A DNA stretch of 64,000 bases from an uncultured Eubacteriales bacterium (GCA_900545815.1 URAM01000006.1:1-64000), one strand, 5' to 3'; positions 33,144-42,223 are shown, numbered from the stretch's first letter. Notes: generated from the letters alone by a model not told the origin. Numbers and translations: made by a program.

Positions 33144-34757
33144 TTACTGATCTCGGTTTTCCTTTGCCGCCCGAATGAACTCTCGGAACAAGGGGTGTGC
33201 TTTGTTGGGACGGGACTTCAGCTCCGGATGGAACTGGACGCCTACGAACCAGGGATGGTTCAGATCTTCCACGATTTCCACCAGCTTATCGTTGGGGGAT
33301 ACGCCCACCAGGGACAGACCGCTGTTGGTCAGGGCTTCCCGATAGTCGTTGTTGAATTCATAGCGATGGCGATGGCGCTCATAGATGACTTCTTCGCCGT
33401 AGGCTTCAAAGGTTCTGGAAGCCTTATTCAAAATTTTGCAGGGATAAGCGCCCAGACGCATGGTTGCACCCATCTTATCCACATCCCGCTGTTCGGGCAT
33501 CAGGTCAATGACCGGATAAGGCGTATCAGGATCCAGTTCGCTGGAATGTGCGCCTACCATGCCGGCCAGATGTCGGGCGTGTTCCACCACGGACATCTGC
33601 ATCCCCAGGCAGATGCCGAACAGGGGCACCTGCTGTTCTCTGGCCCAGCGGATGGAGTAGAGCATGCCGTCGATACCGCGGGCGCCAAAGCCGCCGGGGA
33701 CGATAACGCCGTTGACTCCGCCCAGCACTTCTGTCACGTTCCCTTCGGTGACATTTTCCGAGTCCACCCAACGGATCTTCACCTTTACATCATTTTCAAT
33801 GCCGCCATGGGTCAGGGCTTCCACCACGGAGAGATAGGAATCATGCAGTTCTACATATTTGCCCACCAGGGCGATCTCCACTTCCCCATCTACGGTAGCC
33901 TTGGCGCGTTCCACCATCTGAGTCCACTCGGTCAGGTCAGGTTCGGGTACATTCAGCTTCAGGTGCTTGCAGACTACGTTGCCCAGACCTTCCTTTTCCA
34001 GCATCAAGGGCACCTCATAGAGGATCGGCGCAGTCAGGTTGGGAATGGCGTTCTCCACAGGGATGTTGCAGAACATACTGATCTTGTTCAGAATATCCTC
34101 GGTCACCGGCTGGTCTGCCCGACACATGATGACATCAGGCTGGATGCCGATGGTCAGCAGCTCCTTGCAGGAATGCTGGGTGGGTTTGCTCTTTTGTTCG
34201 CCGGAGCCGGGGATGGTGACGATGAGGGAGACGTGGATATACATGACATCCTCAGGAGGCAGCTCCCGACCTACCTGACGGATGGCCTCCAGGAAGGGCA
34301 GGGATTCGATGTCGCCTACGGTGCCGCCGATCTCGGTGATGATGACGTCTTTCGGCTCGCCTTTTTCCATACGGTAAATGCGGGACTTGATCTCATCGGT
34401 GATATGCGGGATGACCTGGACGGTACGCCCCAGGAACTCCCCGTCCCGCTCCTTATCCAGGACAGCGGTATAAACTTTGCCGGAGGTGACGGAGGAGTTG
34501 ACGGTCAGGTTTTCATCCACGAAACGCTCATAGTGGCCCAGATCCAGATCGGTTTCCGCACCATCGTCGGTCACGAATACTTCGCCATGCTGGATGGGGT
34601 TCATCGTGCCCGGGTCCACATTCAGATAGGGATCCAGCTTCTGCAAGGCAACCCGCAGCCCCCGCTGTTTCAGCAAGCGGCCGAGGGATGCAGCGGTGAT
34701 GCCTTTGCCCAGGCCGGAAACCACGCCTCCGGTGACAAAGATGTGTTTGACTGACAT
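33144..34757 (-). CDS. pyrG: CTP synthase
   Basis: Makes CTP from UTP, ATP and glutamine. The 537-residue protein has the synthase domain (VTGGVVSGLGKGITAASLG, DPYLNVDPGTM, EIGGTVGDIES) and the class I glutaminase domain with the catalytic Cys in GICLGMQ and His/Glu in GVQFHPELKSRP. The ATG at 34757 follows GAGGAGG. The leader is about 80 nt; I did not see the run of G's that drives reiterative attenuation of pyrG in Bacillus. Confidence 0.98.
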   Translation of the reverse strand: MSVKHIFVTGGVVSGLGKGITAASLGRLLKQRGLRVALQKLDPYLNVDPGTMNPIQHGEVFVTDDGAETDLDLGHYERFVDENLTVNSSVTSGKVYTAVLDKERDGEFLGRTVQVIPHITDEIKSRIYRMEKGEPKDVIITEIGGTVGDIESLPFLEAIRQVGRELPPEDVMYIHVSLIVTIPGSGEQKSKPTQHSCKELLTIGIQPDVIMCRADQPVTEDILNKISMFCNIPVENAIPNLTAPILYEVPLMLEKEGLGNVVCKHLKLNVPEPDLTEWTQMVERAKATVDGEVEIALVGKYVELHDSYLSVVEALTHGGIENDVKVKIRWVDSENVTEGNVTEVLGGVNGVIVPGGFGARGIDGMLYSIRWAREQQVPLFGICLGMQMSVVEHARHLAGMVGAHSSELDPDTPYPVIDLMPEQRDVDKMGATMRLGAYPCKILNKASRTFEAYGEEVIYERHRHRYEFNNDYREALTNSGLSLVGVSPNDKLVEIVEDLNHPWFVGVQFHPELKSRPNKAHPLFREFIRAAKENRDQ

Positions 34758-34843
34758 AGTGCAAGTCCTCCTCATTTCTCTAAATAGACAACTGCCCGGT
34801 CAAAGCAGGAACTCGACTGGGCCACAAAATTTCATACATATTT

Positions 34844-34872
34844 ATTGTACCTTTATCCGTCTTTCCAGTCAA
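34844..34872 (-). promoter_or_regulatory. pyrG promoter
   Basis: TTGACT (34872-34867) and TACAAT (34849-34844), spacing 17 bp on the minus strand. Confidence 0.72.
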
Positions 34873-34930
34873 GGTGATGCAACAAGATTCAGATTTTTTT
34901 TGAAATTTTACCGGTTTTTCTGCCGGATTA

Positions 34931-34959
34931 TTTACGTTTAGCCGAAAGTATTGTAAAAT
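34931..34959 (+). promoter_or_regulatory. Promoter of the dnaD-like/dnaI-like pair
   Basis: TTTACG (34931-34936) and TAAAAT (34954-34959), spacing 17 bp, divergent from pyrG. Confidence 0.6.
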
Positions 34960-35005
34960 AAGAGTTCAGACATCACAGGATCTTTCCGAAGGAGGAACGA
35001 GACGC

Positions 35006-36007
35006 TTGGCTTCCCATCGCATTACATTAGACACCGATACCATCTCTATGACTGCCGCCGCTGCGGACAGTCTCATTTCCCGTGGTCAGGGAGAGCCGGC
35101 GCTGCTCTACCTGTACTTACTCCGCCATCAGGGTTACCTAGATCCCGACCAATCTGCCAAGGAGCTGGGCTGGTCTCGGCTCCAGTTGGACAGCGCTTTG
35201 ACCCACCTGCGGGAGTTGGGTCTGGCCGGTGGCGTGCCCCAGCCACAGTTCAATGAAGCAGTGCCCAAGCGAGAACAGGCTCCCGCCTACTCCGCCGATG
35301 ACCTAAACCAAGAGCTGAAGGATCAGACCTCCGCCTTCCCCGACCTGCTCAGCGAGGTAGAGGTAGCCATGGGCAAGCGGCTGTCTCCCTCTGACACCAA
35401 GATCTTGCTGGAGCTGTACGATCACCTGGCTCTGCCGCCAGAGGTGATCTATCAGCTGGTCATTTGGCAGATCCAAGAGCACCAGGACAAATACGGCCAG
35501 GGGCGCAAGCCTCGGATGTCCGTCATCCGCACCGCAGCTTATCGCTGGAAGGAATCCGGCGTGGACACATTGGAAGCGGCAGAGGCATATCTGAAAAAAC
35601 TGGAATACTATCGCTCTCAGGAAGGCGCTCTGCTGGCCGCCGTGGGGATCACCGGCCGTAAGGCCGCACCAGGTGAGCGGAAATACCTCACCGCCTGGGC
35701 AGAGATGGGATTCCCGGCGGAGATGGTGGCTATGGCTTACGACCGGACAGTGACCAACACAGGCACGATGAAGTGGGCCTACTGCAACGCCATCTTGAAG
35801 CGCTGGCACAGCGAAGGACGACACACGCCGGAGGACGTGACCGCCGGAGAACGGCATCCGCATCGGAATATCCCCCAAAAGGTTTCTAAGGCACCTGCGC
35901 CGGCGCCTGTGCAGACGGCAGCCACCCAGGAGGAAAAAGAACGTCAAATTTTGGAAAACGAACGCTGGATGAAGGCGTTTTTGACCAATCAGGAAAAGAA
36001 CTCTTAA
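35006..36007 (+). CDS. DnaD-domain primosome protein
   Basis: DnaD-type proteins help load the replicative helicase at oriC or at stalled forks. The 333-residue product has an N-terminal winged-helix-like region (about 25-80), then two DnaB_2/DnaD repeats (about 110-185, VEVAMGKRLSPSDTKILLELYD, and about 205-290 with YLTAWAEMGFPAEMVAMAYD and WAYCNAILKRWHSEG), and a Pro/Ala linker and basic tail. The start is a TTG at 35006, 10 nt after AAGGAGG; no ATG fits. It lies 19 bp before the dnaI-like gene. Confidence 0.88.
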   Translation: MASHRITLDTDTISMTAAAADSLISRGQGEPALLYLYLLRHQGYLDPDQSAKELGWSRLQLDSALTHLRELGLAGGVPQPQFNEAVPKREQAPAYSADDLNQELKDQTSAFPDLLSEVEVAMGKRLSPSDTKILLELYDHLALPPEVIYQLVIWQIQEHQDKYGQGRKPRMSVIRTAAYRWKESGVDTLEAAEAYLKKLEYYRSQEGALLAAVGITGRKAAPGERKYLTAWAEMGFPAEMVAMAYDRTVTNTGTMKWAYCNAILKRWHSEGRHTPEDVTAGERHPHRNIPQKVSKAPAPAPVQTAATQEEKERQILENERWMKAFLTNQEKNS

Positions 36008-36026
36008 CAGAAAGGAGGGCATCCAC

Positions 36027-37010
36027 TTGTCTTATGAACCGGAAGTCCTGCGTCGGGCAACCGAACGGCTGAAGCAGCGGCAGCAGATGCGGCAGGCCAC
36101 CTTTGAAGCACGGCGGGAAAAACTCTATCAGCAACTGCCTCGGGTGAAGGAGATCGACAAGCAGCTGCGTCTAGGCGTGACCAAAGCTGCCACTGCGGCT
36201 CTCCGCCATGGAGAAGATCCCACCGCAGCCATTCAGGCTTTGCGGACGGAGAGCAAGTCCCTCCAGCAGGAGCGAAAAACGCTGCTGCTGCAAGCAGGAT
36301 ACCAGGAGGATGACCTGGTGAACCGACCGGACTGCCCCTACTGCAACGACACTGGCTGGCGTGGAGCGACCATGTGCGGTTGCCTGAAAAAGCTCTGTGC
36401 TGAGGAGCAGATTCAAGCGCTGTCCTCCCTGTTGGATTTTCAGGGTCAGTCCTTTGACACCTTTTCTCTGGACTACTACTCCCCCACCCCCGGCCCCAGC
36501 GGTGTCTCTCCCCGTTCCCACATGGAGATGGTGCGGGACATCTGTTACAACTACGCCAGCCGCTTTGGCCGCACAGGCATCCGCAACCTGTTCCTCTCCG
36601 GCAGCCCTGGCCTGGGGAAAACCTTCTTATCCGCCTGTATTGCTCAGGTGGTTTCTGAGGCTGGTTTTTCCGTGGTCTATGACACAGCCATCCAGATTTT
36701 CAGCCACTTTGAGGAGGAAAAGTTTGGACGAAGGGAAGCAGGCTCCGTTCAGCGCTATCTGTCCTGCGATCTGCTCATCTTGGATGACCTGGGCAGTGAA
36801 CTGACCACACCGTTTTTGCAGAGCGCCCTGTACCAAATCGTCAACACCCGTCTCATCTCCAACAAACACACCGTCATCTCCTCCAACCTGAGCCAACGAG
36901 AGATCGCTCTCCGCTATTCCGCCCAGGTAGCCAGCCGCATCGCTGGGGAGTATCGGCTGTTGGAGTTCTGGGGGCAGGATATTCGGCAGTTGAAAAGTCA
37001 GCTTTACTAA
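36027..37010 (+). CDS. DnaI/DnaC-like helicase loader ATPase
   Basis: AAA+ ATPase that escorts or loads the replicative helicase. The 327-residue protein has a coiled N-terminal part (1-95), a zinc-binding segment (Cys103, Cys106, Cys117, Cys119), Walker A SGSPGLGKT at 191-199, Walker B LLILDDLGSE and the sensor region VISSNLS. Its start is also a TTG, after AAAGGAGG. The zinc site is as in Bacillus DnaI N-domains. Transcribed with the dnaD-like gene and followed by noc. Confidence 0.92.
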   Translation: MSYEPEVLRRATERLKQRQQMRQATFEARREKLYQQLPRVKEIDKQLRLGVTKAATAALRHGEDPTAAIQALRTESKSLQQERKTLLLQAGYQEDDLVNRPDCPYCNDTGWRGATMCGCLKKLCAEEQIQALSSLLDFQGQSFDTFSLDYYSPTPGPSGVSPRSHMEMVRDICYNYASRFGRTGIRNLFLSGSPGLGKTFLSACIAQVVSEAGFSVVYDTAIQIFSHFEEEKFGRREAGSVQRYLSCDLLILDDLGSELTTPFLQSALYQIVNTRLISNKHTVISSNLSQREIALRYSAQVASRIAGEYRLLEFWGQDIRQLKSQLY

Positions 37011-37027
37011 AAATTTCACAGCTTAAC

Positions 37028-37055
37028 AAGGCGATTTCCCACGGGAAATCGCCTT
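37028..37055 (+). terminator. Hairpin after the dnaI-like gene
   Basis: AAGGCGATTTCCC pairs with GGGAAATCGCCTT across 2 nt, followed by AGTTCTTCCTT. The T-run is poor, so termination may be partial. Confidence 0.5.
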
Positions 37056-37132
37056 AGTTCTTCCTTCCAACAGGATTCGACAGGTTTTTTTCCACATCTG
37101 TGCTATCCTTTGTGCAAAAGGAGGTCTTACCT

Positions 37133-37942
37133 ATGGCATTTACCCGCAGCCGTGGTCTTTTTGAAAGCACCCGTGTTCTCTTCCTCCCCATTCATGACAT
37201 TGCCCCCAATCCGGGTCAGCCTCGCACCCGATTCTCCCATGAGAGCTTAGAAGAACTGGCCGATTCCATCCGTACTCATGGTATTTTGCAGCCCCTTTCT
37301 GTCCGCCGTCTCTCCACCAGTCAATACGAATTGATCTCTGGAGAGCGGCGGCTGCGAGCGGCAGAAATGGCCGGCTTGAGTCACGTCCCCTGTATTTTGG
37401 TCAAGGCCGGCGACCTGGAATCCTCCTTGCTGGCACTGGTGGAAAATCTTCAGCGGCGGGATCTGGATTTCGTAGAGGAAGCCACCGCCCTGCAAAAGCT
37501 CATCTTTACTTACCACCTCTCACAAGAAGAAGCCGCCCATCGGGTGGGCAAGAGCCAAAGCGCTGTGGCCAACAAGCTGCGTCTATTGAAGCTGGATAAG
37601 GCGCTGCTGGATGAGATGCTGGCACATCAGCTGTCCGAGCGGCACGCCCGCGCCCTGCTCCGTCTGCCGGTGGAACTGCGAGAGGATGCGTTACATCATA
37701 TCATTGAGGAGGGCTTGACGGTGGCCAAGACCGAAGCGTACATTGACGCTCTGTTAGATCCCAAGCCTGCCAAACCCAAGCGGAAACCCCTCATCCATAT
37801 CAAGGACATCCGACTCTTTCTCAACACCATCAACCGCAGTCTGGGCATTATGAACCGCGCTGGGGTGGGTGCGTCTTGCGGCAAGGAGGAGACGGATGAG
37901 GAAATCGTGCTGACCATTACGATCCCCAAAAACGATGTATGA
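37133..37942 (+). CDS. noc: ParB-family protein, probable nucleoid occlusion factor Noc
   Basis: 269 residues with the ParB N-terminal CTPase domain (IAPNPGQPRTRF, ELADSIRTHGILQPLSVR, ISGERRLRAAEMAG, ENLQRRDLDFVEEA) and a helix-turn-helix (QEEAAHRVGKSQSAVANKLRLLKL). It is the first of two ParB paralogues here; the other follows parA, so this one matches the Noc position of Bacillota. Noc binds NBS sites and blocks division over the nucleoid. The short basic stretch before residue 10 could be the membrane-binding helix, but that is weak. ATG at 37133 follows AAAAGGAGG. Confidence 0.8.
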   Translation: MAFTRSRGLFESTRVLFLPIHDIAPNPGQPRTRFSHESLEELADSIRTHGILQPLSVRRLSTSQYELISGERRLRAAEMAGLSHVPCILVKAGDLESSLLALVENLQRRDLDFVEEATALQKLIFTYHLSQEEAAHRVGKSQSAVANKLRLLKLDKALLDEMLAHQLSERHARALLRLPVELREDALHHIIEEGLTVAKTEAYIDALLDPKPAKPKRKPLIHIKDIRLFLNTINRSLGIMNRAGVGASCGKEETDEEIVLTITIPKNDV

Positions 37943-37998
37943 TCCCCTTTTTCTCCCCTTTCGCTGTCGTATTTCCTCTGCGACAGCGATTTTTTCCA

Positions 37999-38014
37999 TG
38001 TTTCACGTGAAACA
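37999..38014. other. parS site 1
   Basis: TGTTTCACGTGAAACA, the exact 16-bp parS palindrome, between noc and parA and about 40 bp upstream of the parA promoter. Confidence 0.95.
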
Positions 38015-38052
38015 CTTTTCCCAATATCTGCGGTAAAATCTAGGCAAAATCA

Positions 38053-38081
38053 TTGAAAAGCGTCTGGCACTATATTATAAT
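38053..38081 (+). promoter_or_regulatory. parA-parB promoter
   Basis: TTGAAA (38053-38058) and TATAAT (38076-38081), spacing 17 bp. Close enough to parS site 1 for ParB spreading to influence it. Confidence 0.75.
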
Positions 38082-38113
38082 AAGGATATATTCTCTTTCA
38101 GGCGGTTGATTTT

Positions 38114-38872
38114 ATGGCAAAACACATTGTAATTGCAAATCAAAAAGGCGGCGTGGGCAAGACCACCACAGCAGTCAACCTGACTGCGTCTCTGCACGCC
38201 GCTGGGAAATCCGTCCTACTCTGCGATTTTGACCCGCAGGCCAACGCCACTTCAGGCCTTGGCGTGGACAAAAATGCCGTTTCCCCCAACATCTACGACA
38301 TCCTCATTGATGGCGCTGATGTGGAACGAGGTGTTGTGCAAACCCCTTGGGGGGATGTTCTGCCCTCCAATAAGGAGTTGGCTGGCGCTGGCGTGGAGAT
38401 GATCGGCATGGATCGACGAGAGTATCTGTTACGGGAGGCGCTGGACAAGCTGTCCGACCGGTACGACTACATTCTCATCGACTGTCCCCCTTCCCTGGAA
38501 CTGCTGACCTTGAACGGCTTGTGCGCGGCAGACTCGGTATTGATTCCAGTGCAGTGTGAGTACTACGCCTTGGAAGGATTGAGTGACCTCTTGTCCACCG
38601 TCCGCATTGTGAAGAAAAAGCTGAACCCCAGCATTACCATTGAAGGAGTGCTGCTGACCATGTACGATGGCCGCACCAACCTATCTATCCAGGTGGCAGA
38701 AGAAGTCAAGCATCATTTTCCCGGTCAGGTGTACGCCACCGTCATCCCCCGAAACGTCCGGCTCAGTGAAGCCCCCAGCCACGGGAAACCGGCGCTGGCC
38801 TATGACAAGTTCTCCCGAGGAGCAGAAGCCTATCAAAAACTGGCGGAAGAGATATTGGAACAAAACCCTTGA
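38114..38872 (+). CDS. parA: Chromosome partitioning ATPase ParA/Soj
   Basis: Deviant Walker ATPase that works with Spo0J/ParB in origin segregation and, in Bacillus, regulates DnaA. The 252-residue protein has NQKGGVGKTTTAVNLT at about 9-24, CDFDPQANATSGLG, LIDCPPSLELLTLN and the C-terminal RNVRLSEAPSHGKPALAYD. The ribosome site is AGGCGGT. The stop at 38872 is one base before parS site 2. Confidence 0.97.
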   Translation: MAKHIVIANQKGGVGKTTTAVNLTASLHAAGKSVLLCDFDPQANATSGLGVDKNAVSPNIYDILIDGADVERGVVQTPWGDVLPSNKELAGAGVEMIGMDRREYLLREALDKLSDRYDYILIDCPPSLELLTLNGLCAADSVLIPVQCEYYALEGLSDLLSTVRIVKKKLNPSITIEGVLLTMYDGRTNLSIQVAEEVKHHFPGQVYATVIPRNVRLSEAPSHGKPALAYDKFSRGAEAYQKLAEEILEQNP

Positions 38873-38873
38873 T

Positions 38874-38889
38874 TGTTTCACGTGAAACA
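38874..38889. other. parS site 2 at the parA-parB junction
   Basis: A second exact TGTTTCACGTGAAACA. It fills the 36-bp spacer between the parA stop and the parB start and lies just upstream of the parB ribosome site. Confidence 0.95.
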
Positions 38890-38908
38890 CCAACAAAGCG
38901 AGGTACAC

Positions 38909-39802
38909 ATGGCAAAAGGAACCCGTGACTCCGGCCTGGGCCGTGGGCTGAGCGCCCTGTTGGGCGAGGCGGCACTGGAACCGGAACAGCAGGGAGTGAC
39001 CCAACTCCCCATCGAAAAAGTACAACCAAACGCCGCTCAGCCCCGAAAGTTCTTCGCCCCAGAGTCCATCTCCGACCTGGCGGACTCCATCCGCATCCAC
39101 GGCATTTTACAGCCCATCTCCGTCCGCCTGCTGGCTTCTGGTTACTATCAGATCATCTCTGGGGAACGCCGTTGGCGAGCCGCCCGTGAGGCAGGGGTTT
39201 CCGAAGTACCGGTGCTCATTGTAGAGGCGGATGACAAGAAGGCCATGGAACTGGGGTTGATTGAGAATCTGCAACGAGAAGATCTGAACCCTATGGAGGA
39301 GGCGCTGGGGTACCAGACCTTGATCTCCGAATACGGCATGACCCAGGAGGCTGTAGCACGTCAAGTGGGCAAATCCCGTCCAGCCATCGCCAACGCCCTT
39401 CGTCTGCTGAGCCTGCCGGAGGATTTGAAGGCGCTGGTGGAGGAAAACAAGCTCACCGCCGGCCACGCCCGTGCCATCCTCTCCCTGAACGATGAGGAAG
39501 CACGGTGGGCGCTGGCACAGCAGATCATGGACAAGGCTTTGTCCGTCCGGCAGGCAGAGGACATCGCCAAACGGCTCAATCAGACCCCAAAAACACCGGA
39601 AACACCCCAAAAGGATCCCAATCAGGTGGATTACGCCGCCTTAGCCGCCCGTGACCTGGGCGATTATCTGGGTCGAAAGGTCAAAATCATTTCCGGCAAG
39701 CGGAAGGGTCGCCTGGAGCTGGAGTATTACGGCGTGGAAGATCTGAACGACTTGTTGGACGCTCTGAAGACTCTGCCAGGTCGATCAGAAGCAGAATCCT
39801 AA
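38909..39802 (+). CDS. parB: Chromosome partitioning protein ParB/Spo0J
   Basis: CTP-dependent DNA clamp that binds parS and recruits SMC. The 297 residues include the Soj-activating N-terminus (GLGRGLSALLG), the ParB N-domain (QPNAAQPRKFF, ELMLIENLQRE-like block ELGLIENLQREDLNPMEEA), the HTH (MTQEAVARQVGKSRPAIANALRLL) and a C-terminal dimerisation domain. The ATG at 38909 has GCGAGG upstream; the longer frame from TTG 38873 would translate the parS sequence and is unlikely. Confidence 0.97.
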   Translation: MAKGTRDSGLGRGLSALLGEAALEPEQQGVTQLPIEKVQPNAAQPRKFFAPESISDLADSIRIHGILQPISVRLLASGYYQIISGERRWRAAREAGVSEVPVLIVEADDKKAMELGLIENLQREDLNPMEEALGYQTLISEYGMTQEAVARQVGKSRPAIANALRLLSLPEDLKALVEENKLTAGHARAILSLNDEEARWALAQQIMDKALSVRQAEDIAKRLNQTPKTPETPQKDPNQVDYAALAARDLGDYLGRKVKIISGKRKGRLELEYYGVEDLNDLLDALKTLPGRSEAES

Positions 39803-39830
39803 CTAAAACGAGAGAAAGAGAAAAATTGAT

Positions 39831-40241
39831 ATGAAAAAACCTTCTTGGATCAGCGAATTTAAGGACTTCATCTCCCGTGGCAACGTCATCGACCTGGCCG
39901 TAGGCGTGGTCATCGGCGGCGCCTTTACCGCTATCGTCAACGGCATTGTAGACGCCATTATCAATCCCATCATCACCCTCATCAGCGGGCAGACTGAGTT
40001 TGACAAGGTGACCGTGGGTATTTTCCCCATCGGCACCCTCATCAGTGCCATCATCAACTTCCTACTCATCTCCCTGGTGGTGTTCTGGATGGTAAAGGTC
40101 ATCAACGGCGCCATGAACAAGGTTCACCACAAGGAGGAGGAACCGGAGGAAGATCCGGAACCCACCAAGGAAGAAGTTTTGCTGACCGAAATTCGAGACC
40201 TGCTGAAAGCCCAGCAGGACGCAGGAGACGACATCAATTAA
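39831..40241 (+). CDS. mscL: Large-conductance mechanosensitive channel
   Basis: Pentameric emergency-release channel opened by membrane tension. The 136-residue protein has the N-terminal amphipathic helix (EFKDFISRGNVIDLAVGVVIGGAF split over TM1), TM2 (TLISAIINFLLISLVVFWMV) and the cytoplasmic helix LLTEIRDLLKAQ. The stop is directly followed by the ATG of the next gene. Confidence 0.97.
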   Translation: MKKPSWISEFKDFISRGNVIDLAVGVVIGGAFTAIVNGIVDAIINPIITLISGQTEFDKVTVGIFPIGTLISAIINFLLISLVVFWMVKVINGAMNKVHHKEEEPEEDPEPTKEEVLLTEIRDLLKAQQDAGDDIN

Positions 40242-40583
40242 ATGAAAACAAAACGCATTTGGGCCATGATGGGGGCGGTCTATGTATTCCTCAGCTTTCT
40301 GCTGATCACCTACTGGATCGCCACCACCACCCTCATCACTGGCATCACCGGTATCGTCCTCTTTCCCGCCGCAGCAGCCTTGTCCGCTCAGTTCTTCAAC
40401 CGAAGCTGGATCGTCAAGCACGGACGGGCGGGACATGAGGAGGAACCGGATTTCGTGGAACCGGAAGAATCCCTGCCCGGTTGGGAAAAATATATGGCCG
40501 GCGGCGTCCTTTTTGGCGCCCTGGCTCTTTTTCTCCTGGCCAGCGGCATCCAGCAAGTTCTGGCTTTCCTGGGAGGCAGCTAA
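40242..40583 (+). CDS. Small membrane protein of unknown function (113 aa)
   Basis: Not recognised. Three hydrophobic segments (about 7-27, 29-51 and 85-110) with an acidic loop (EEEPDFVEPEES) between the second and third. The start codon abuts the mscL stop and its own stop abuts rsmG, so translation is coupled through all three. The weak ribosome site AGGAG is about 14 nt upstream, inside mscL. Confidence 0.72.
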   Translation: MKTKRIWAMMGAVYVFLSFLLITYWIATTTLITGITGIVLFPAAAALSAQFFNRSWIVKHGRAGHEEEPDFVEPEESLPGWEKYMAGGVLFGALALFLLASGIQQVLAFLGGS

Positions 40584-41285
40584 ATGAAAACACGACTGGA
40601 ACAGGGCTTAAGCGCCCTGCACCTCTCCCCTACCCCATCGGGGACTTTGGAACGGTACTGTTCCCTGCTGTTGGAGCAGAATCAGATGATGAATCTGACC
40701 GCCATCACTGATCCAGACCAGGTGGTAGATCTGCATATGCTGGACTCTGCCGCTCTGTTGACGGTGGAGGATTTTTCGGGGAAAAAGGTCATCGACGTGG
40801 GCACCGGCGCCGGATTTCCCGGCATGGTGCTGAAGGTTTTAGAGCCGACCATAGAGCTGACCCTGCTGGACAGCCTGGGCAAACGGGTGAAGTGGCTGTC
40901 AGAACTTTCCGCACAGCTGGGTACTGCCCCTGTGGAATGTATCCACGGCCGAGCAGAGGAACAGGCGCTGCTGGAGGGCTATCGAGACTGCTATGACCTG
41001 GCGGTATCCCGTGCTGTGGCAGACCTGCGGATCCTAGCGGAGCTTTGCCTGCCCTTTGTGAAGGTGGGCGGACGGTTCTTGGCCATGAAAAGCGACAACT
41101 GCCAGGAAGAAGTGGAGCGCGCCGGACGTGCCATCGCCAAGCTGGGCGGCCAGCTTCGGCCTATAGCACAGTATCAGATCCCAGGAACGGAGATCACACG
41201 GCGCGTGGTGGTTGTGGAAAAGATCCGACCCACGCCGAAGGGGTATCCTCGTCGCTTTTCCCGTATGAAAAAGGCTCCATTATGA
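40584..41285 (+). CDS. rsmG: 16S rRNA (guanine-527-N7)-methyltransferase
   Basis: SAM-dependent methyltransferase; loss gives low-level streptomycin resistance in relatives. The 233-residue protein has the N-terminal MNLTAI and DLHMLDSAALL segments, motif I VIDVGTGAGFPG, LLDSLGKRVKWL, and the SRAVADLRILAEL region. GGGAGG precedes the ATG. In Bacillus rsmG precedes noc; here it follows parB, mscL and the small membrane gene. Confidence 0.97.
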   Translation: MKTRLEQGLSALHLSPTPSGTLERYCSLLLEQNQMMNLTAITDPDQVVDLHMLDSAALLTVEDFSGKKVIDVGTGAGFPGMVLKVLEPTIELTLLDSLGKRVKWLSELSAQLGTAPVECIHGRAEEQALLEGYRDCYDLAVSRAVADLRILAELCLPFVKVGGRFLAMKSDNCQEEVERAGRAIAKLGGQLRPIAQYQIPGTEITRRVVVVEKIRPTPKGYPRRFSRMKKAPL

Positions 41286-41327
41286 GTATAAAAAGGGAAA
41301 GTGACCACACATTACATCATTTAAAGG

Positions 41328-41357
41328 TTGCATTTTGTCAAGTTTTTATGGTATAAT
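41328..41357 (+). promoter_or_regulatory. Promoter of the minD-like gene
   Basis: TTGCAT (41328-41333) and TATAAT (41352-41357), spacing 18 bp, 25 bp before the start codon. Confidence 0.6.
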
Positions 41358-41381
41358 AAATCGCTATTAGGGGAGATCGCA

Positions 41382-42122
41382 ATGGGCTCTGCAATCGTCA
41401 TCACATCAGGAAAGGGCGGCACCGGTAAAACGGCTACGACCTGCGGCATCGGTTCTGCTCTGGCAAAGTCTGGCAAACGCGTGCTCTGTCTGGACATGGA
41501 CGTGGGCCTGCGCAACCTAGATCTGGCTCTGGGGATGAACGATCGTGCCTTGATGGATTTCACCGATGTCCTCTTTGGGCGCTGCACTTTAGCTCGTGCC
41601 GCAGTAGAACACCCTAAGCTCCCCGGCTTATTCCTGCTTACCGCACCGGTACACTTTGACCGACGACGCGCTGTCTCGACTGGCGCCATGCAGGCACTGA
41701 TGAAACAGATCTTGGCGCAATACGACTTCTGTCTCATTGACTGCCCTGCCGGCATCGGACAGGGGTTTCATCTGGCAGCCAGCTGTGCTGACCGTGCGAT
41801 CCTCACCGTCACCAATGACAGCGCCGCCCTCCGAGATGCGCAGCAGGTGGTACTTCAGCTGCGTCCCTACGGGATTCCCGCCAAGCTGGTGGTCAACCGA
41901 GTTTCCCGATGGATGGTGCGCAAGATCCAAATGAATGTGGACGATGCCATGGATATGGCTGGCCTGCCCCTGCTGGGCGTGATCCCAGAGGATCGGAAGG
42001 TGCCTGTAGCCAATGCCAAAGGTGAACTGCTGGTGACGCATCAGAGCCGAGGCGCCGCTCGTGGATATGAGAACATTGCCCAGCGTCTGTGCGGCAAGCG
42101 AGTCCCCATCGGGTGGAAATGA
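41382..42122 (+). CDS. MinD-like ATPase without an obvious membrane-targeting tail
   Basis: Deviant Walker P-loop ATPase of 246 residues, closest in motif pattern to the division-site protein MinD: GKGGTGKTATT (10-20), LCLDMDVGLRNLDLALGMNDR, FCLIDCPAGIGQGF and PLLGVIPEDRKVPVANAKGE. MinD normally ends in an amphipathic helix that binds the membrane; this protein ends in QRLCGKRVPIGWK, with no such helix visible. MinC and MinE are not encoded nearby. TTAGGGGAG precedes the ATG. It is followed by an mgsA-like gene, an order that recalls the minCDE-rodA-mgsA clusters of Clostridia (from memory). Exact role unclear. Confidence 0.85.
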   Translation: MGSAIVITSGKGGTGKTATTCGIGSALAKSGKRVLCLDMDVGLRNLDLALGMNDRALMDFTDVLFGRCTLARAAVEHPKLPGLFLLTAPVHFDRRRAVSTGAMQALMKQILAQYDFCLIDCPAGIGQGFHLAASCADRAILTVTNDSAALRDAQQVVLQLRPYGIPAKLVVNRVSRWMVRKIQMNVDDAMDMAGLPLLGVIPEDRKVPVANAKGELLVTHQSRGAARGYENIAQRLCGKRVPIGWK

Positions 42123-42223
42123 GTGGTTTTCCACAGTAGCCAGAGGGAAACACCTCCCCCCTCCCCCACCAATTTCAATAATCAACGCAATTTTATAGGA
42201 GATACAAACAGAGAGGAGCGCGA

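Noticed and set aside
33141..34754. 537-codon plus-strand open frame across pyrG
   Set aside because: Antisense shadow of CTP synthase; no ribosome site, no family resemblance.
38873..38908. N-terminal extension of ParB starting at TTG 38873
   Set aside because: It would translate the parS site; the ATG at 38909 has its own ribosome site and begins the conserved sequence.
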